Assembly (NCBI GenBank): GCA_030077755.1
Contig: JAQJZZ010000008.1
Span: 3,968,001 to 4,032,000, forward strand
Direction of reading: 5' to 3'
Source: Filosporella fistucella
Lineage: Eukaryota > Ascomycota > Leotiomycetes > Helotiales
DNA length: 64,000 nucleotides
In this document: in pieces, positions 48,792 to 60,289 of the stretch
How positions within the stretch are numbered: the first letter of the stretch is position 1
Layout: the number at the start of each line of letters is the position of its first letter
Made by a program: the position numbers and the translations under genes
The notes under the pieces: model-generated
Told to the model about the DNA's origin: nothing
Database searches by the model: none
The model's input: the letters and a program-made list of their open reading frames with translations, nothing else

Positions 48792-51700
48792 ATGGTTGGA
48801 CCACCGAGTATTCTGAGCTCGTCTGCGACGCCGACTCAGAAGTCTCTATACAACCAGCCTTCTTACAGTACAATTAATTCGAAGAGTGCCGCTGAGCGAG
48901 ATGGTTTACAACCTTCAGCTATGGGCAACGGCGCCCGCGCACCTTCCGCCATGTCTTTCGGGCCTCGTGGATCATCTCTGGCACCTTCACCTGCGCCGGG
49001 CAGCTTCAGCTCTAACCTGCGAAGTATTACCCCTTCAAGACAAGCTTCCAATCAAGATGTGAATTTGCCCATGGCGAGTCTGGACGAGGACGGGTCTCGG
49101 ATCTCAGAACAGGTCCTAGCATCCTTACGAGAATCGTTGAATAGGGAGATGAAGATCAAAGAAGGCAGCGAGAACATGTTGGAAGCATTGAATACGAAGA
49201 AGGCAAAGCAGACGAAGGAGCAACGACAGAGAGTGGAAGCGGAGCTCAACTCTTCGAATCAGAAAATCAAGGAATTAAGGCATCAGATAACAGAACTCCA
49301 GAGACCAAAACTTCCAACTACTCCTACTAGGACTCGTATGGATGTGACTTTTCAAAGTAGCAATGGTCTGCGATCACCGCCAAGCGCCACTCGGAGTGCT
49401 GGCGGTTCAGATTTCGATGAGCCCACCGAATCTCCAACATACGCTCTGGCAGAGATACTGCAGGCACTGGAGGTGGAAGGTTTGACTCCAGATTATTATG
49501 TGGGACATGCCAACAATTTAGTTGAGATTTTCAAGCGGCACCCGACCTTGAAGCACGATTTAGTATGGTCAGTATTTGGTCTGCGGATGCAAGTGATGCT
49601 TTTGAGCGAGAGTCGAGAGGTTGTCGCCGCTGGATACCGAATGACAAGATATGCGATTTCAGACATCAGTTCGCTGCAAAAGATCCGTGAGCTGAACACA
49701 GATTATCTTGTCTCAATGTAAGTTACTGATCCTTTGGTCATTATGTGAAGATTAACAGGTTGTAGCTCTCTCACCAAAGAACGAAAGGCTGATGTTGAGC
49801 GGGAACAAGCATTGAAATTTGTTCGTGCCTTTCTTGACATCAAAGGTGGAGTGCAAGAAATCTCAAGAGTCGTCGTCAGGACTATAGCATCCGTGGCTGA
49901 ACATATTGAGGACCGCCTCAGATCTATCTGTATAGAGACATTGGCCGAAATCATGATCCGTGATCCGCAATTACTTGTTGGTTCTGGAGGTTTAAGACCT
50001 CTGGCCGATGCGTTGGGAGAAGGCACATATGAAGGGTCCGAAAGTCTCACAGCTGCGTTCCTATACTTGCTAGATGCCCCGCAAAGGAGAAAATACTTGC
50101 GATCCGGCTATGAACTGGAGGTGCTGTTCACCGCATTCACCGACTCTCTTTTCGCCAAAGAGAGCATATTGAAACAAAATTCCAAAGCTATATGTTACGC
50201 GCTGAGGTCTTGGGCCGGTCTGATGACCTTATCAATGTACAACTTCAGGGCCATCAAATCACTGATCTCTTGCTTAATGCTTCCAAATCCAACAATCAGA
50301 GAAACAGTCATCGATATGCTTTATTCCCTTCTTCGAATCAAGTCACCATTCTGGGCAACCTCGTTCTTGGCTGGACGCCGACTGACCACATATGGACGTC
50401 TCACCAGCATGAAATCAGCCTCGCAAAAGCCATCGCAGCCCGCTGATGATGAAAATGGAGACAAGAGTTTTGTGGACCACTATACGGCATTGATTTTGGC
50501 AGTTTTGATCAAATCGAATATGCTTACAGGCTTACTCCAAGTAACCCGTGATGCGGACAATTCGATGTTGAAGCGAAAGACAACATTGTTGATTGGTGAA
50601 GTATTGAAACTTGCAAGCAATCTTTTACCGAACGAATGGAGCAGTGAACTCCAGCTCCTGCCTGAGCTTTTTGCTGCAGCATCGCGATTTCAAAGTGAGA
50701 AGCGTTTCGATGCTACAGGCACTGTTTACCAGATAAGCAGTGTGAGTCGGACTCTGTACCGATCAGCCCCTTCTGCAGCCATGGCTTTATCGAATTCTAT
50801 CAACCACAGCAGTGACAACTTGGTCAGCCTAGAAGATCAACCAAAAGTCAATCCAAATCTTTCATTGGATGAAACAACATTTCGCCAGCTCTTAGTCGAG
50901 ACTCAGGTACTTTCTAGCACGAATCCAATCAAGTGGAAGTGGGACATCATTCTGAGGATCATTGAAGGCCCTCTTCTGAACGGGAAACGCCTTGATGAGG
51001 CAATTAAAGCCTCCAAATTCATTAAGCGCATTATGAGCTTCTATCGACCTTTCAAGTATAAGTTCGCTGAGGTCAGAAATACTCGAATAAATCAGAAATA
51101 CATCAAAGTTGGCTGTGCGCTGATGCATACACTTTTGCAAACAACAGAGGGAGTCAGGTACCTGTCGGACAACAAGCTGCTTAGACAAATCGCGGAATGT
51201 CTAGCGCAGTGTGATCCGGTATGTTAGACAATGCTTATAGATTTCTTCCACAACTAACAATCCTCAGACAAGTGGCTTAACAGCACAATCTCCAATGTTC
51301 TCGAGGGAACGTCTGGCAGAAAGCCTTTGCTCTGGCTATTTTGCAATGCTTGGTACCTTGAGTGGTGATGTGAAAGGGCTGTTGATGCTTGACCGTTGGC
51401 GTATGATCAATATGATGTATCACATCATCGATCTGAAACAACGCCCCGACTTGATCAAACTGTTGCTCTCTAATTTCGATTACAGCTTGGAAGGTCATCC
51501 CCGAGTCCTCTTATCGAAAGCACTTACTGGAGGATCTAAAGAGATTCGAATTTATGCAACCAACGTCTTGAGGAAGTACTCCAGTCGGTCTCGGCCGAAT
51601 GGTTCAGCAAATCAGGGTGTCGGAGACTCCAAATGGGCCATTCAACTTCTGGTGACGCAATTATATGATCCAGAAGTAGAGGTTTGTGCAACTGCCATCA

Positions 51701-52881
51701 AGATCCTTGAAGAAGCATGTAACCGAAAATATTACCTGGAATATATCGTCGAATGCCGCCCTGCACTTGACCATCTCGGAGAAATTGGAGCACCATTGCT
51801 TTTACGATTCCTTTCTACTTCCATTGGATACCATTATCTCGATGGCTTGGACTATATCAGCAACGAAATGGACGACTGGTTTTTGGGACGAAACGATAGC
51901 TACGTGGGAGTAATAGAAGCAAGCTTGGCGCGATCGTTTGGGGATATTCAAGAAGAAACTTCAGTGCGAATGAGCATTGACGTGGAAAATTTTGAGATGG
52001 AAGGAGACAACGATGCACACGTCCCGCCACATTTCTACCGGGAACTGACGAGGACGAAAGAAGGCTGCCAACTTCTACGAGACAAAGGTCATTTCGAGGA
52101 GTTCGCAACCACTATTCGTGATTATGGTATGCTCGTTGATGATCCAGAATTGATTCTCAAAGTCAAAGGATGCTTATGGGCGGTTGGAAACGTCGGTTCA
52201 ATGGAATTGGGTGCACCTTTCCTGGAGGAATCAGATGTCGTTGAGAACATTGTGAAAATTGCAGAATCACATGCGATTATGAGTTTACGAGGAACTGCAT
52301 TCTTCGTCTTGGGACTCATTTCCAGAAGTGTTCATGGCCTGGAAATTCTCTCTGAGCATGGTTGGGAGAGCATCACCACAACCTTAGGTGTCTCATTGGG
52401 CTTGTGCATTCCAAAGAATCTGCAGAAATTATTTTCTTACAAGCCTTGGAAACACCAAAAGGTGTCCGAGGTCATTATGACCAAACCTCAGCGACTCGCT
52501 GTTGCTGCTGCTAGCAAAGACAACGACCCTGTGAACCAACGCGTCCTAGATCTCATCATCGACCTTGGGAATACCGTGTTACAGAAAAGGGCGATGGGCG
52601 AATTGATGCATTTGAAGGCGAAGAAGACCTCTGGATTCAAACAACCGGCGCTATTCAAGAAGATCATGATCTTACTAGAATCGCATCATTTCCGTCTTGG
52701 TGTACGTCACTTCGTTGCTGAACTCTTCGAAAGAAGTGTGCTCCGCCGGATCGTATTTGAGGAAGAAAGCAGTGATGAGGATATGGGTAGCAATGATGAC
52801 GACAGTGAAAGTGAAGGACGAACTGTGCGGCAGCGGAGCATAAGCGATGCATCTGGTCCAGTGACTGGATCTGGAGTTTGA
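48792..52881 (+). CDS. TSC11: TORC2 subunit Rictor (Tsc11/Avo3/Ste16)
   Basis: Three exons (48792-49717, 49766-51218, 51268-52881) encode 1,330 residues with closing phases. After a disordered Ser/Pro-rich N-terminus comes a coiled-coil/HR1-like helix (about residues 105-170). The Rictor N-terminal helical-repeat domain follows from about residue 215 (YALAEILQALEVEGLTPDYY). Further helical repeats make up the middle, including CLWAVGNVGSMELGAPFLEE and IMSLRGTAFFVLGLISRSVH. The tail is acidic and Ser-rich. The protein is the scaffold of TOR complex 2, which phosphorylates AGC kinases such as Ypk1 and controls actin polarity and membrane lipids. The start at MVGPPSILSS is the first usable ATG of the frame. 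A nearby upstream ATG (48,784) is out of frame. Confidence 0.95.
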
Positions 52882-53596
52882 GGAAAGCGTTTGTCTGAGT
52901 TCACGAAGTAGGATATGTATGATTATAAGCCCGGCGTATTTAGTTGGCATAAGGGGGGATGATCTGATGGCGTTTACTGTAAACTATGGGGAGCACTATG
53001 GCGCACATGGAATGGTTGACTGGATGGTCATTTCAAATGATGAACATTATGGCGACTCGGATGACAATGAAAAGATTTGCTGCTCATATTTCGGGAAATC
53101 GAAGTATATTGAAGACTACCACTTGTCTATTTGTTGATTGTAATGATTTGAAAGGGGGCACTGATTCCATCGCCGCTCTCTCGCCTTTTGTTCCCCTCCC
53201 GCAACATATTGGCGCTGGAATCCTGTTCACCTGACTGGATTTCTTCAAAGCTCTTGAAAATTCACGAATGAGCTTGAACCCAACGGAGTTCTATATCTGC
53301 TTCTTTTTGAACTGCTTTTGAGGCACCAGCAGTATATATGAGTATTGTACCTCGTAGTAAAGACTTTGCTCGATAACTCCTTTTGGACCATGGACGAGAG
53401 CAGTGAGTTAGAGGAATTTGAGGAACGATTGAACGCCTCACGACACATGAGTAAAAATGCGCATACAATTTGCTCCATCACGAGCACACTTCTGTATACG
53501 ACCTACCCGTTACAGCAATTGGAATTTTGCACAATTTTAGGGGTATGATATGGATCAAGTTCTTCAAGTATAGATCATTCCATCCGGTATTGTGCA
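52882..53596. other. Convergent intergenic spacer
   Basis: 3' ends of TSC11 and the MDR oxidoreductase gene meet here. Short overlapping ORFs show no domain. Confidence 0.5.
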
Positions 53597-54720
53597 TCAC
53601 GCAACTTTGATAACAACCTTCCCGAAATGTCCACCCTTGAACAAGTATTCCAATGCCTGACTGGCTTCTTGAAATGTGAAAACCTTATCCACCACTGGCT
53701 TGACTCCCTTTTCCTCATAGAACGCCACCATTTCTTCAAACCTTTCTCTTGGTCCATTCAATAACCCCTTCAGCGTAACATTTCTCATCAAAGCAAGCAC
53801 ATTAGTATTCGTCCTGTCGCCTGTGTCTTCCTTTCCAGATAGGTACCCAATACAGTTTATTAGACCTCCAAAAGCTACACAGGCGAAGCTCTTGCGTAGA
53901 GTGGAGGCACCGCCATTTTCAAAAATGATGTCGACGCCTTCGTCATCTGTCAAACGAAGTACTTCTTTCTCCCAATCCGGGCTTGTCTTGTAGTTGATCG
54001 TGTGATCAGCCCCGAGTTTCTTTGCTAACTCGAGTTTGGCATCGGAAGAAGAGGTGATGATGACTATGTTCGTATTAGCATTCAATTCCAGCAGGGCAAG
54101 AGATGCATAAGAATAAGAAACACACCTTCAGCGCCACTAGCTTTTGCAATTTGCAGCCCACTGACAGCCACTCCTCCTGTCCCTTGGATCAAGATCTTTT
54201 CTCCCTTTCCCCCACTCTGGCCCAGAGGCCTGAATCCATTTACGGCCATCCAAGCGGTCATAGCTGCAATTGGTAATGTGCAAGCCTCTTCATTACTGAG
54301 GCCAGCTGGTTTCCTAACCAAACCTTCTTCATTGAAAACTCTATATTCCTGCAATACACCCTCCAAAGGTAGCCCTAACCCACTTTTCATATGAACAGCT
54401 TTTATTTGGCCTTTGATATGTGTCTGATTAAAAATGCTCAAGACTTGGTCTCCCTCTTTCCATTTCTCTGACTTGGAAGACACGATCGTCCCGCACATAT
54501 CTGAGCAGGGAATGATGGATGGTTGCGGGCCGCCAGTCGTAGAATGGTGGTTGTAGAGACCCATTGCAACTTCTGTGTCGCGGTAATTGAGGGCAATTGT
54601 CTGGATCTTGACAAGAACCTCATTAGGCCCGGGTACTGGAAGAGGAGAAATATTGAGAGTCAGGGCTGAGAGACCTGATTGGGATGATACCCATTGCTTG
54701 TTCTCAGTGGGGAGAGACAT
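53597..54720 (-). CDS. Zinc-independent MDR-family oxidoreductase (quinone-reductase-like)
   Basis: Two exons on the minus strand (54126-54720 and 53597-54063) give 353 residues. The intron runs from GTGTGT to CATAG and restores SGAE-VIITSSSD. The N-terminal GroES-like fold includes VPGPNEVLVKIQTIALNYRD and PCSDMCGTIV. The Rossmann fold has ILIQGTGGVAVSGLQIAKAS (the AxxGGVG-type motif of the MDR family). LNGPRERFEEMVAFYEEKGV and the ending HFGKVVIKVA follow. The structural-zinc cysteine cluster of classical alcohol dehydrogenases is not seen, so it is likely an NADPH-dependent quinone or enone reductase. The substrate is not predictable. It is an ordinary single-copy-type fungal oxidoreductase with no cluster context. 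Confidence 0.93.
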
Positions 54721-55439
54721 TGTATTAGGTTCGGATACACAGGTAACGAGGACATCAGGACAGAAAGAAAAAGGGATGAGAGATAGAAATACTGGAGAGT
54801 GGAGAAGCTACTAAGAAATGGAAGACAGGCATAGATTACAAAGAAATATACCTGCTGCCCCACCATAGCTCCCCCCCACACCTACTTGATAAAGTTTCTT
54901 ATCGAGGTCTGAAGCTGTTGACTCGCGGAGCTCCGATGCATTTTCCTGCCCTCTGGAAGAAATAAAATCCGTTCCGTTGGATTCAAACACCTTAGTACAC
55001 TACCTAGGTACATTATCCACTTTTATCTATCTCTTCCAGGTGAGTGCATGATGCATATATACTACAGAGTATCACGCCTTGCTTTTTAACTACCGCTTTT
55101 AGCGCCTACTCCTGATTTTTCAACTAATTGTTTGACCTTGACCTGACCTGATAGGAAAGCCAAGGATCTTCTGTCACATGTGTATCACCGGTTCATACGA
55201 TGGGTGATCATATCTGGATAAATGGAGGCCAACAGGTTTAAACTAGTTTATTTTAGATACGGAAAATTAGAATGAAAGTTATGACTTTCGAAACATGTTG
55301 TTTGGTTGATGAAATTGAGTACTGCCCAACCGCACTTTAGAGAACTCTACATTTGTACCTGCTCCTGAAGCCACAAGGGCAATCTCGTATAGCTTGTCTA
55401 TTTCTCTTAGAGCTGTATCATAAATAAGAAACTCAACCC
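54721..55439. other. Intergenic spacer
   Basis: It holds the promoter of the MDR oxidoreductase gene at left and the 3' region of the SnoaL-like gene at right. No other feature was seen. Confidence 0.5.
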
Positions 55440-56041
55440 TCAGTCCAACAATCCTTGCTCCTTCAACTCCTTCATTCTGCCGAATAGCTCGCCTCTATCA
55501 CTATATACTTGAAATCTCCTGATGCATCCTTCCTCACCCCATTTCCCATCAAATCCCTCCACAATGTCAAACATGCCAAAGGCGGGTATAGTAAAAGCTT
55601 TGTGCTCGGGATCCTTCGCAATCACATACGTAATAGTGCAAGCGAGATAAATTTTGGAGGAAGCGGGTACTGTATCGATAGAGATGATAACATGCTTCAT
55701 GCTCTCTAAAGCGGAGAATGCTCCGTCAAAGAACTATGGTTGTTAGTGACACCTTAGAAAGTTTATACATGAGTAGCGGCTACAGGCAGACTTACAGCAA
55801 TAAGGGGATCTAACCGGTGGATCTCATCGGTATTGCCCATCTTGAAAATGCAATCTTTCGTATAGAATTTATGCAAATCCGTAGTAGTAAGAGAATCGGC
55901 AGCTATATGGAACTATGTTCATAATGTGTCAGTTTGGCGCAATCACGGCCATAGCTGGCTTTAACACAGGATGGGGAGACATCAACTGACTTGCCGAACC
56001 CACGCATGGATCTCTTTGGGAGAAAGGGTTGCGAGTGTCAT
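55440..56041 (-). CDS. SnoaL-like (NTF2-fold) protein
   Basis: Three short exons on the minus strand (55991-56041, 55796-55912, 55440-55733) encode 153 residues. The frame is closed at both introns, AWVRQ-FHIAADSL and DPLIA-FFDGAFSA. The pattern DLHKFYTKDCIFKMGN, a small helix, then beta strands HVIISIDTV, IYLACTITYVI and FTIPAFGMFDI fits the cone-shaped NTF2-like fold of SnoaL proteins. Such small proteins serve as cyclases, isomerases or binding proteins. No catalytic residue can be named from sequence alone. The start was placed at MTLATLSPKEIHAW because it is the only ATG continuous with the fold. The gene stands alone next to SER1. Confidence 0.75.
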
Positions 56042-56714
56042 AATTGGAATCTTCGAGGCAAGATCGATTGTATACTCAGTAGAGAAATATTTGAAGGTTC
56101 GAAGATCTCATACGGGAATTATATAGAGCTTTATACGCTCTCAATCAAGTCGTTGACCCCCGTCACCACGTGATCCCGGACACTTTTCGGGGACAAATGT
56201 TGAGATTGATTTGAAAGCAAGAAGACATGGCAACGATTGAGCACTGCAGTAATGATTTGAGTAGTCTATGCGGCTTGGAGCTTTGTATATGCAAGTCCAT
56301 TTCCAAACATAGTTGGCAGGACTTCAGCCAGCAGGAACGAGCCGAAAATGAGAGCGTTTGGTATAGAACGAAGTGATGAAATTGAAGGAAACCTGGAATG
56401 CAAATCCCCACTTTAATAAAAGCAAACCATCGAACCAAAAGATATTAAATCCCCACGGCATTGATTGTCCAACCGCGTCTTAAGATCCACAGCTGCCTAG
56501 ACTCACCGAGAGCATAGCACATTGTAAACTAACTGACAATCGTAGCATCAAGCCTGCTTATAAACGAAAGGACTCGTAGAGTAAAGGTTTTGTAATTTTT
56601 CAAAAGCTTTCATTCCGGTATCCAGAAGCCGGCGTTGAGGCCATGCTACCCAATGCTTTTACCACAAAACACCTTAAATACCCAAACCCGTTCAGTTCAC
56701 ACCTCTCCAATTGT
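56042..56714. other. Intergenic spacer downstream of SER1
   Basis: No gene or RNA was recognised here. It is probably the promoter of the SnoaL-like gene and the 3' UTR of SER1. Confidence 0.5.
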
Positions 56715-58182
56715 TCATTTTGGCTGTTTGGCAAAGAACTCGATGTATATGGCAAGCTTTCTCGCACCTTCGAGCGGTATTGAGTTATAATTGCTGGCAC
56801 GGATTCCACCTACACTCCTGTGTCCCTTTAGACCCAAGAGACCATGTTGCTCAGCACCTTTGAGGAACACCTTCTCCGACTCATCAACGCCAGCATCAAG
56901 CTAAGGTGAATTAGCATTTGAAATAGCACGGCTGATGTGAATAATTGAAATATGAAAGCAGAAACAAGCAATACGTACGTGAGTGACTCTGAAACAGATA
57001 TTCATTCTTGAGCGTGCGGTTTTCGCTGGAACCACCTTCACAGATTAGTATAAGCAGATTACCGGGAAGCATAAATATACCTTGTAAGATTCTGGATACT
57101 TGTCGAGCGCATCGTAGATCAGCTTCGCTTTCTCCTCCGCTACAGCCTGTTGGCCATCGACCTTGTCGGGGAATGTAGTTAGGAGCCTGCTGAGGACCTG
57201 ACCGGCAATATATACGCTGGGACTTTTAGTTCAACATCTTGCTGCGTATGGAACATACTTACTCAAATATGCTCAAAGTGTTGTAAAGACTGTTGTTCTT
57301 CGCGATAGTCTCATAAGATAGTACAATTGGACCTATTGGGAGTCCAAGCTTTCGTAGAAGTGTTGGTGACGGAGTAGCAACCGTAGGTGGTAGAAGGTTC
57401 TTCTTGATGATGACAACAGTGATACCGGTACTTCCAAGGTTCTTTTGTGCCCCAAAGAAAATGACAGAGAAATTCTTGATCGGGATCCTTCTGGACAGAA
57501 TGTTTGAAGACATATCCGCGACCACAATAGGCTCATCTTCACCACTTGGTTTAAGAACTTCAGGGAAACCTGGAAATTCAACACCATCTACAGTCTCGTT
57601 ATCGCAGTAATAGACCATTGCTGGGTTTTTTGAGAGCTTCCAAGAAGACTCCTCGGGTATCTTCCCGAACTTTTTCTCATTGATCGTTCTTGCGTCTGTT
57701 GCAACGTTCACATATTCTTCACCGATCAAACGGGTGGCCTCCTGGCTGGCCTTTAGTGACCAGGATCCAGTGACAAGATAATCAAGCTTTAGCTCTTGCT
57801 CAACAGCTTTGCGTAGCTCAGTGACAATCACATCTTCTGGAACATCCTTGCCATCTTGGATGCCAAGATCTCGAAGGATCTTTTCTTTGCGCTTTGCAAC
57901 CCAGATAGCTACCAGATTGTAGACGGTTGCAGAGAACTCTCCACTCCCGCCACCTTGCATAAACAATATCTCGTAATCGTTTGGTATGTCTAGGTATGTC
58001 GCCAGATCAGCTTTCGTCTGGTTAACGATATCAGTCGCAAGCTTCGATCGATGCGAGTGCTCTGCCAGACCCAACCCAGTACCATTGAAATCTACCAGAG
58101 CTTGTGCAGCCGTAGTCAAGACATCTGTGGGTAGCAAGGCGGGGCCTGCACCAAAATAAGTGATATCTCCACGAGCAGGCAT
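56715..58182 (-). CDS. SER1: Phosphoserine aminotransferase
   Basis: Four exons on the minus strand (57263-58182, 57081-57216, 56979-57035, 56715-56900) give 432 residues. All phases close, for example LSIF-DVYIAGQ and FRVTH-LDAGVD. It is a class V PLP aminotransferase: MQGGGSGEFSATVYNL binds PLP, the Schiff-base lysine is K247 in FFGAQKNLGSTG, and C-terminal FRVTH and GLKGHRSVGGIRASNYN are family motifs. It converts 3-phosphohydroxypyruvate plus glutamate to phosphoserine, the second step of serine synthesis from glycolysis. Cytosolic localisation is expected, with no signal peptide. The last intron-bounded exon of 57 nt is unusually small. The gene is divergent from the SDR gene about 600 bp upstream. 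Confidence 0.97.
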
Positions 58183-58780
58183 TTTTCTGTGTGGTCGGAT
58201 TCTTCTCTTCCTCTTCTCTTTTAGGTGGATGCTGTCAAGATGCGAAATTTCAGAGCTCGTGGTCCGCGGGGTAGATGCTCCAATTCAGATAGTGGAGAAG
58301 CGACGAAGTCTAAAATGCGTCAGTGACGGGCGATCATGTTATATACGAGTAGATATATATGACCAGTGGTGACCAAACATAGTTGTCGACTCCGGTTACG
58401 GAGAATTTGGTGGCATGGACAGCGTGGGGTGAGGGGAAATTAGAAAGACTGTGACTTACAACTTTTACCCAATTTATTGAGTTTTGTATGCGGTTGCTTT
58501 TTCTATGCACCTGGAGGAGTGGTAAATATATTTGAATAGCATAGCAGCTATGAGTCAACCTCGAAGAGGTCCTGCTTCCCCAGTTTTTGGTGGGATGTGG
58601 AAGTTAGTCCCGAGACATCCTTGTCGTCGTCAGCCTCGTTCAATTGCCGAAGACAACCTTCCCCATCCCCTCTTCAGCCTCGCATTCGCTATTAAGTCTA
58701 TATTCCTCGCATTAATGATTGACCTGGCGAAAACAATTCATGGAGCCGATTTTTAAGAGTATCGAGAAAGCAGAGCGACA
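58183..58780. other. Divergent intergenic region, SER1 and SDR promoters
   Basis: It contains a TATATGA-like element near 58,350 on the SER1 side. It also has a chance frame at 58,532-58,756, which has no domain. Confidence 0.45.
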
Positions 58781-60026
58781 ATGACAGAACGGAAAATGTC
58801 CGAGGCCGGTCCGGTCAAGGTGCAAATACCAGCCGCTTCATTTCGTAGACTATCCAGCTCCGTGTTTTCTGTGCCCTGCTGACAATTTCTAGCTACACAT
58901 AATTCACCTCGAGTATGGTTCCTGACATCGGCTTTGTCCCCATTGGCTGTGAGACTGATCCGACTTCTGCTGGCCCATGGAGATTACGTAGCTGCAGGTC
59001 TGCCACCAGCGGAGATCGAAGACGAAGACCGAAGTGTCGAGTTTCGGGAATTGATAAACGATTGCAAAAGTGGGAGGAAAGACAGGGAGGGTTGGAAGGA
59101 CAGGATACGGGGCATACGTTGCGATGGTAGGGTGATGGGACAATGCGGCGCAGCTGTTGCAGAAGCTGTGGAGGTTTTTGGACGCATTGATATTCTATTA
59201 TGTTGCACATCAGAGGGTAAGCAATTACGACCAGTCGAGATTGCATTACTAACAATCCACAGCTGTTGTTGGCACAGTCGAGGAATTGTCAACCTCCCTC
59301 GCGACACAAAACCTTGTCCGGGATCAGTTCGAGATCATCTTTTTCAGCCAGGTTAATTACATAAAGGCCACGCTTCCTCTTCTCAGGGAAAAGCACAATG
59401 GACATATAATGATCTTAACGGGAATTACTGGTCATATTGGGACGCCGGGAATGGCAATGTACTCTGCTGCAACATGGGCTTTAGAAGGGTATTGCGACTC
59501 CTTGGCATATGAGATCGCGCCCTTCAATATCAAGTTGACGATCGTCCAACCAAATAAAGAGATACCAGTCTTGACGAACAAGATAACTTTTGCACCACAA
59601 TTGCCTCAATATGAGAGCTCAAACAACCCTGCACCAGGGTTGAGAGATATTCTCACAAATGTCGTGAACATTCATCCTGAAACAAGGATAAATGACCAAA
59701 GAGGAAGGCATGGAAGCAAAGATCAAATTGTGTCTAGATATCCCAGGCTCCCTGGTGATACCAGGGATAAACTTGTGCTGGAGACTGTACATGCTCTTAC
59801 TGCCATCGGTGGGCACGAAAATCCCCCAGCTCGTCACATTGTAGGGTACGAAGGAGTTGCATCAGTGAAAGAGAAGCTTAAAACAGTGAGCGAAGAACTG
59901 GAAGATTTTGTGGAGGTGAGTTGTGCCGTGGATATTTTCAAAAGCGATGTTGGGAGAGCTGCTCTTTCTGGCTCTAAGGTGGACATGAGTTCAGGCGGAA
60001 GCGCTCCACCTGGTCCGAATACCTGA
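58781..60026 (+). CDS. Short-chain dehydrogenase homologue lacking catalytic residues
   Basis: Exons 58893-59216 and 59263-60026 are well supported, with the intron restoring CCTSE-AVVGTVEEL. The first exon is less sure. An ATG at 58,781 joined at 58,808 to the acceptor at 58,892 closes the frame but uses a weak GTCCGG donor. The result is 371 residues. The Rossmann start reads VWFLTSALSPLAVRLIRLLL, so the TGxxxGxG nucleotide motif has lost its glycines. NNAG has become CCTS. The catalytic pair YxxxK is YSAAT, i.e. the lysine is threonine (aca). The downstream helix (WALEGYCDSLAYEIAPFNIK) is normal. The C-terminal region is divergent. It may be a pseudoenzyme or bind a ligand. It lies tail-to-tail with the A-T-TE gene, 263 bp away. 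Confidence 0.7.
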
Positions 60027-60289
60027 TGTTCTCATTAATCGTAAGTCACCGAGACAAATCACCTCCTACAATCGACTCGGGGGCAAATTTATTATTGTTT
60101 GTCTACTGGAAAAGAACGCTTTTATTGCACCTCCCGCTATTTTCGGATATCTGTACAGTCTATAAAGATTAAGCGGAGAGACGACCACGAAAGCAGATCG
60201 AACGCCCATTATATGCCAATTGATTCCGATCTCAGGGAGCCATTTCTGATCCAAGCATTTCATAACCAGGGCGCTTGACCGACAAGAAC

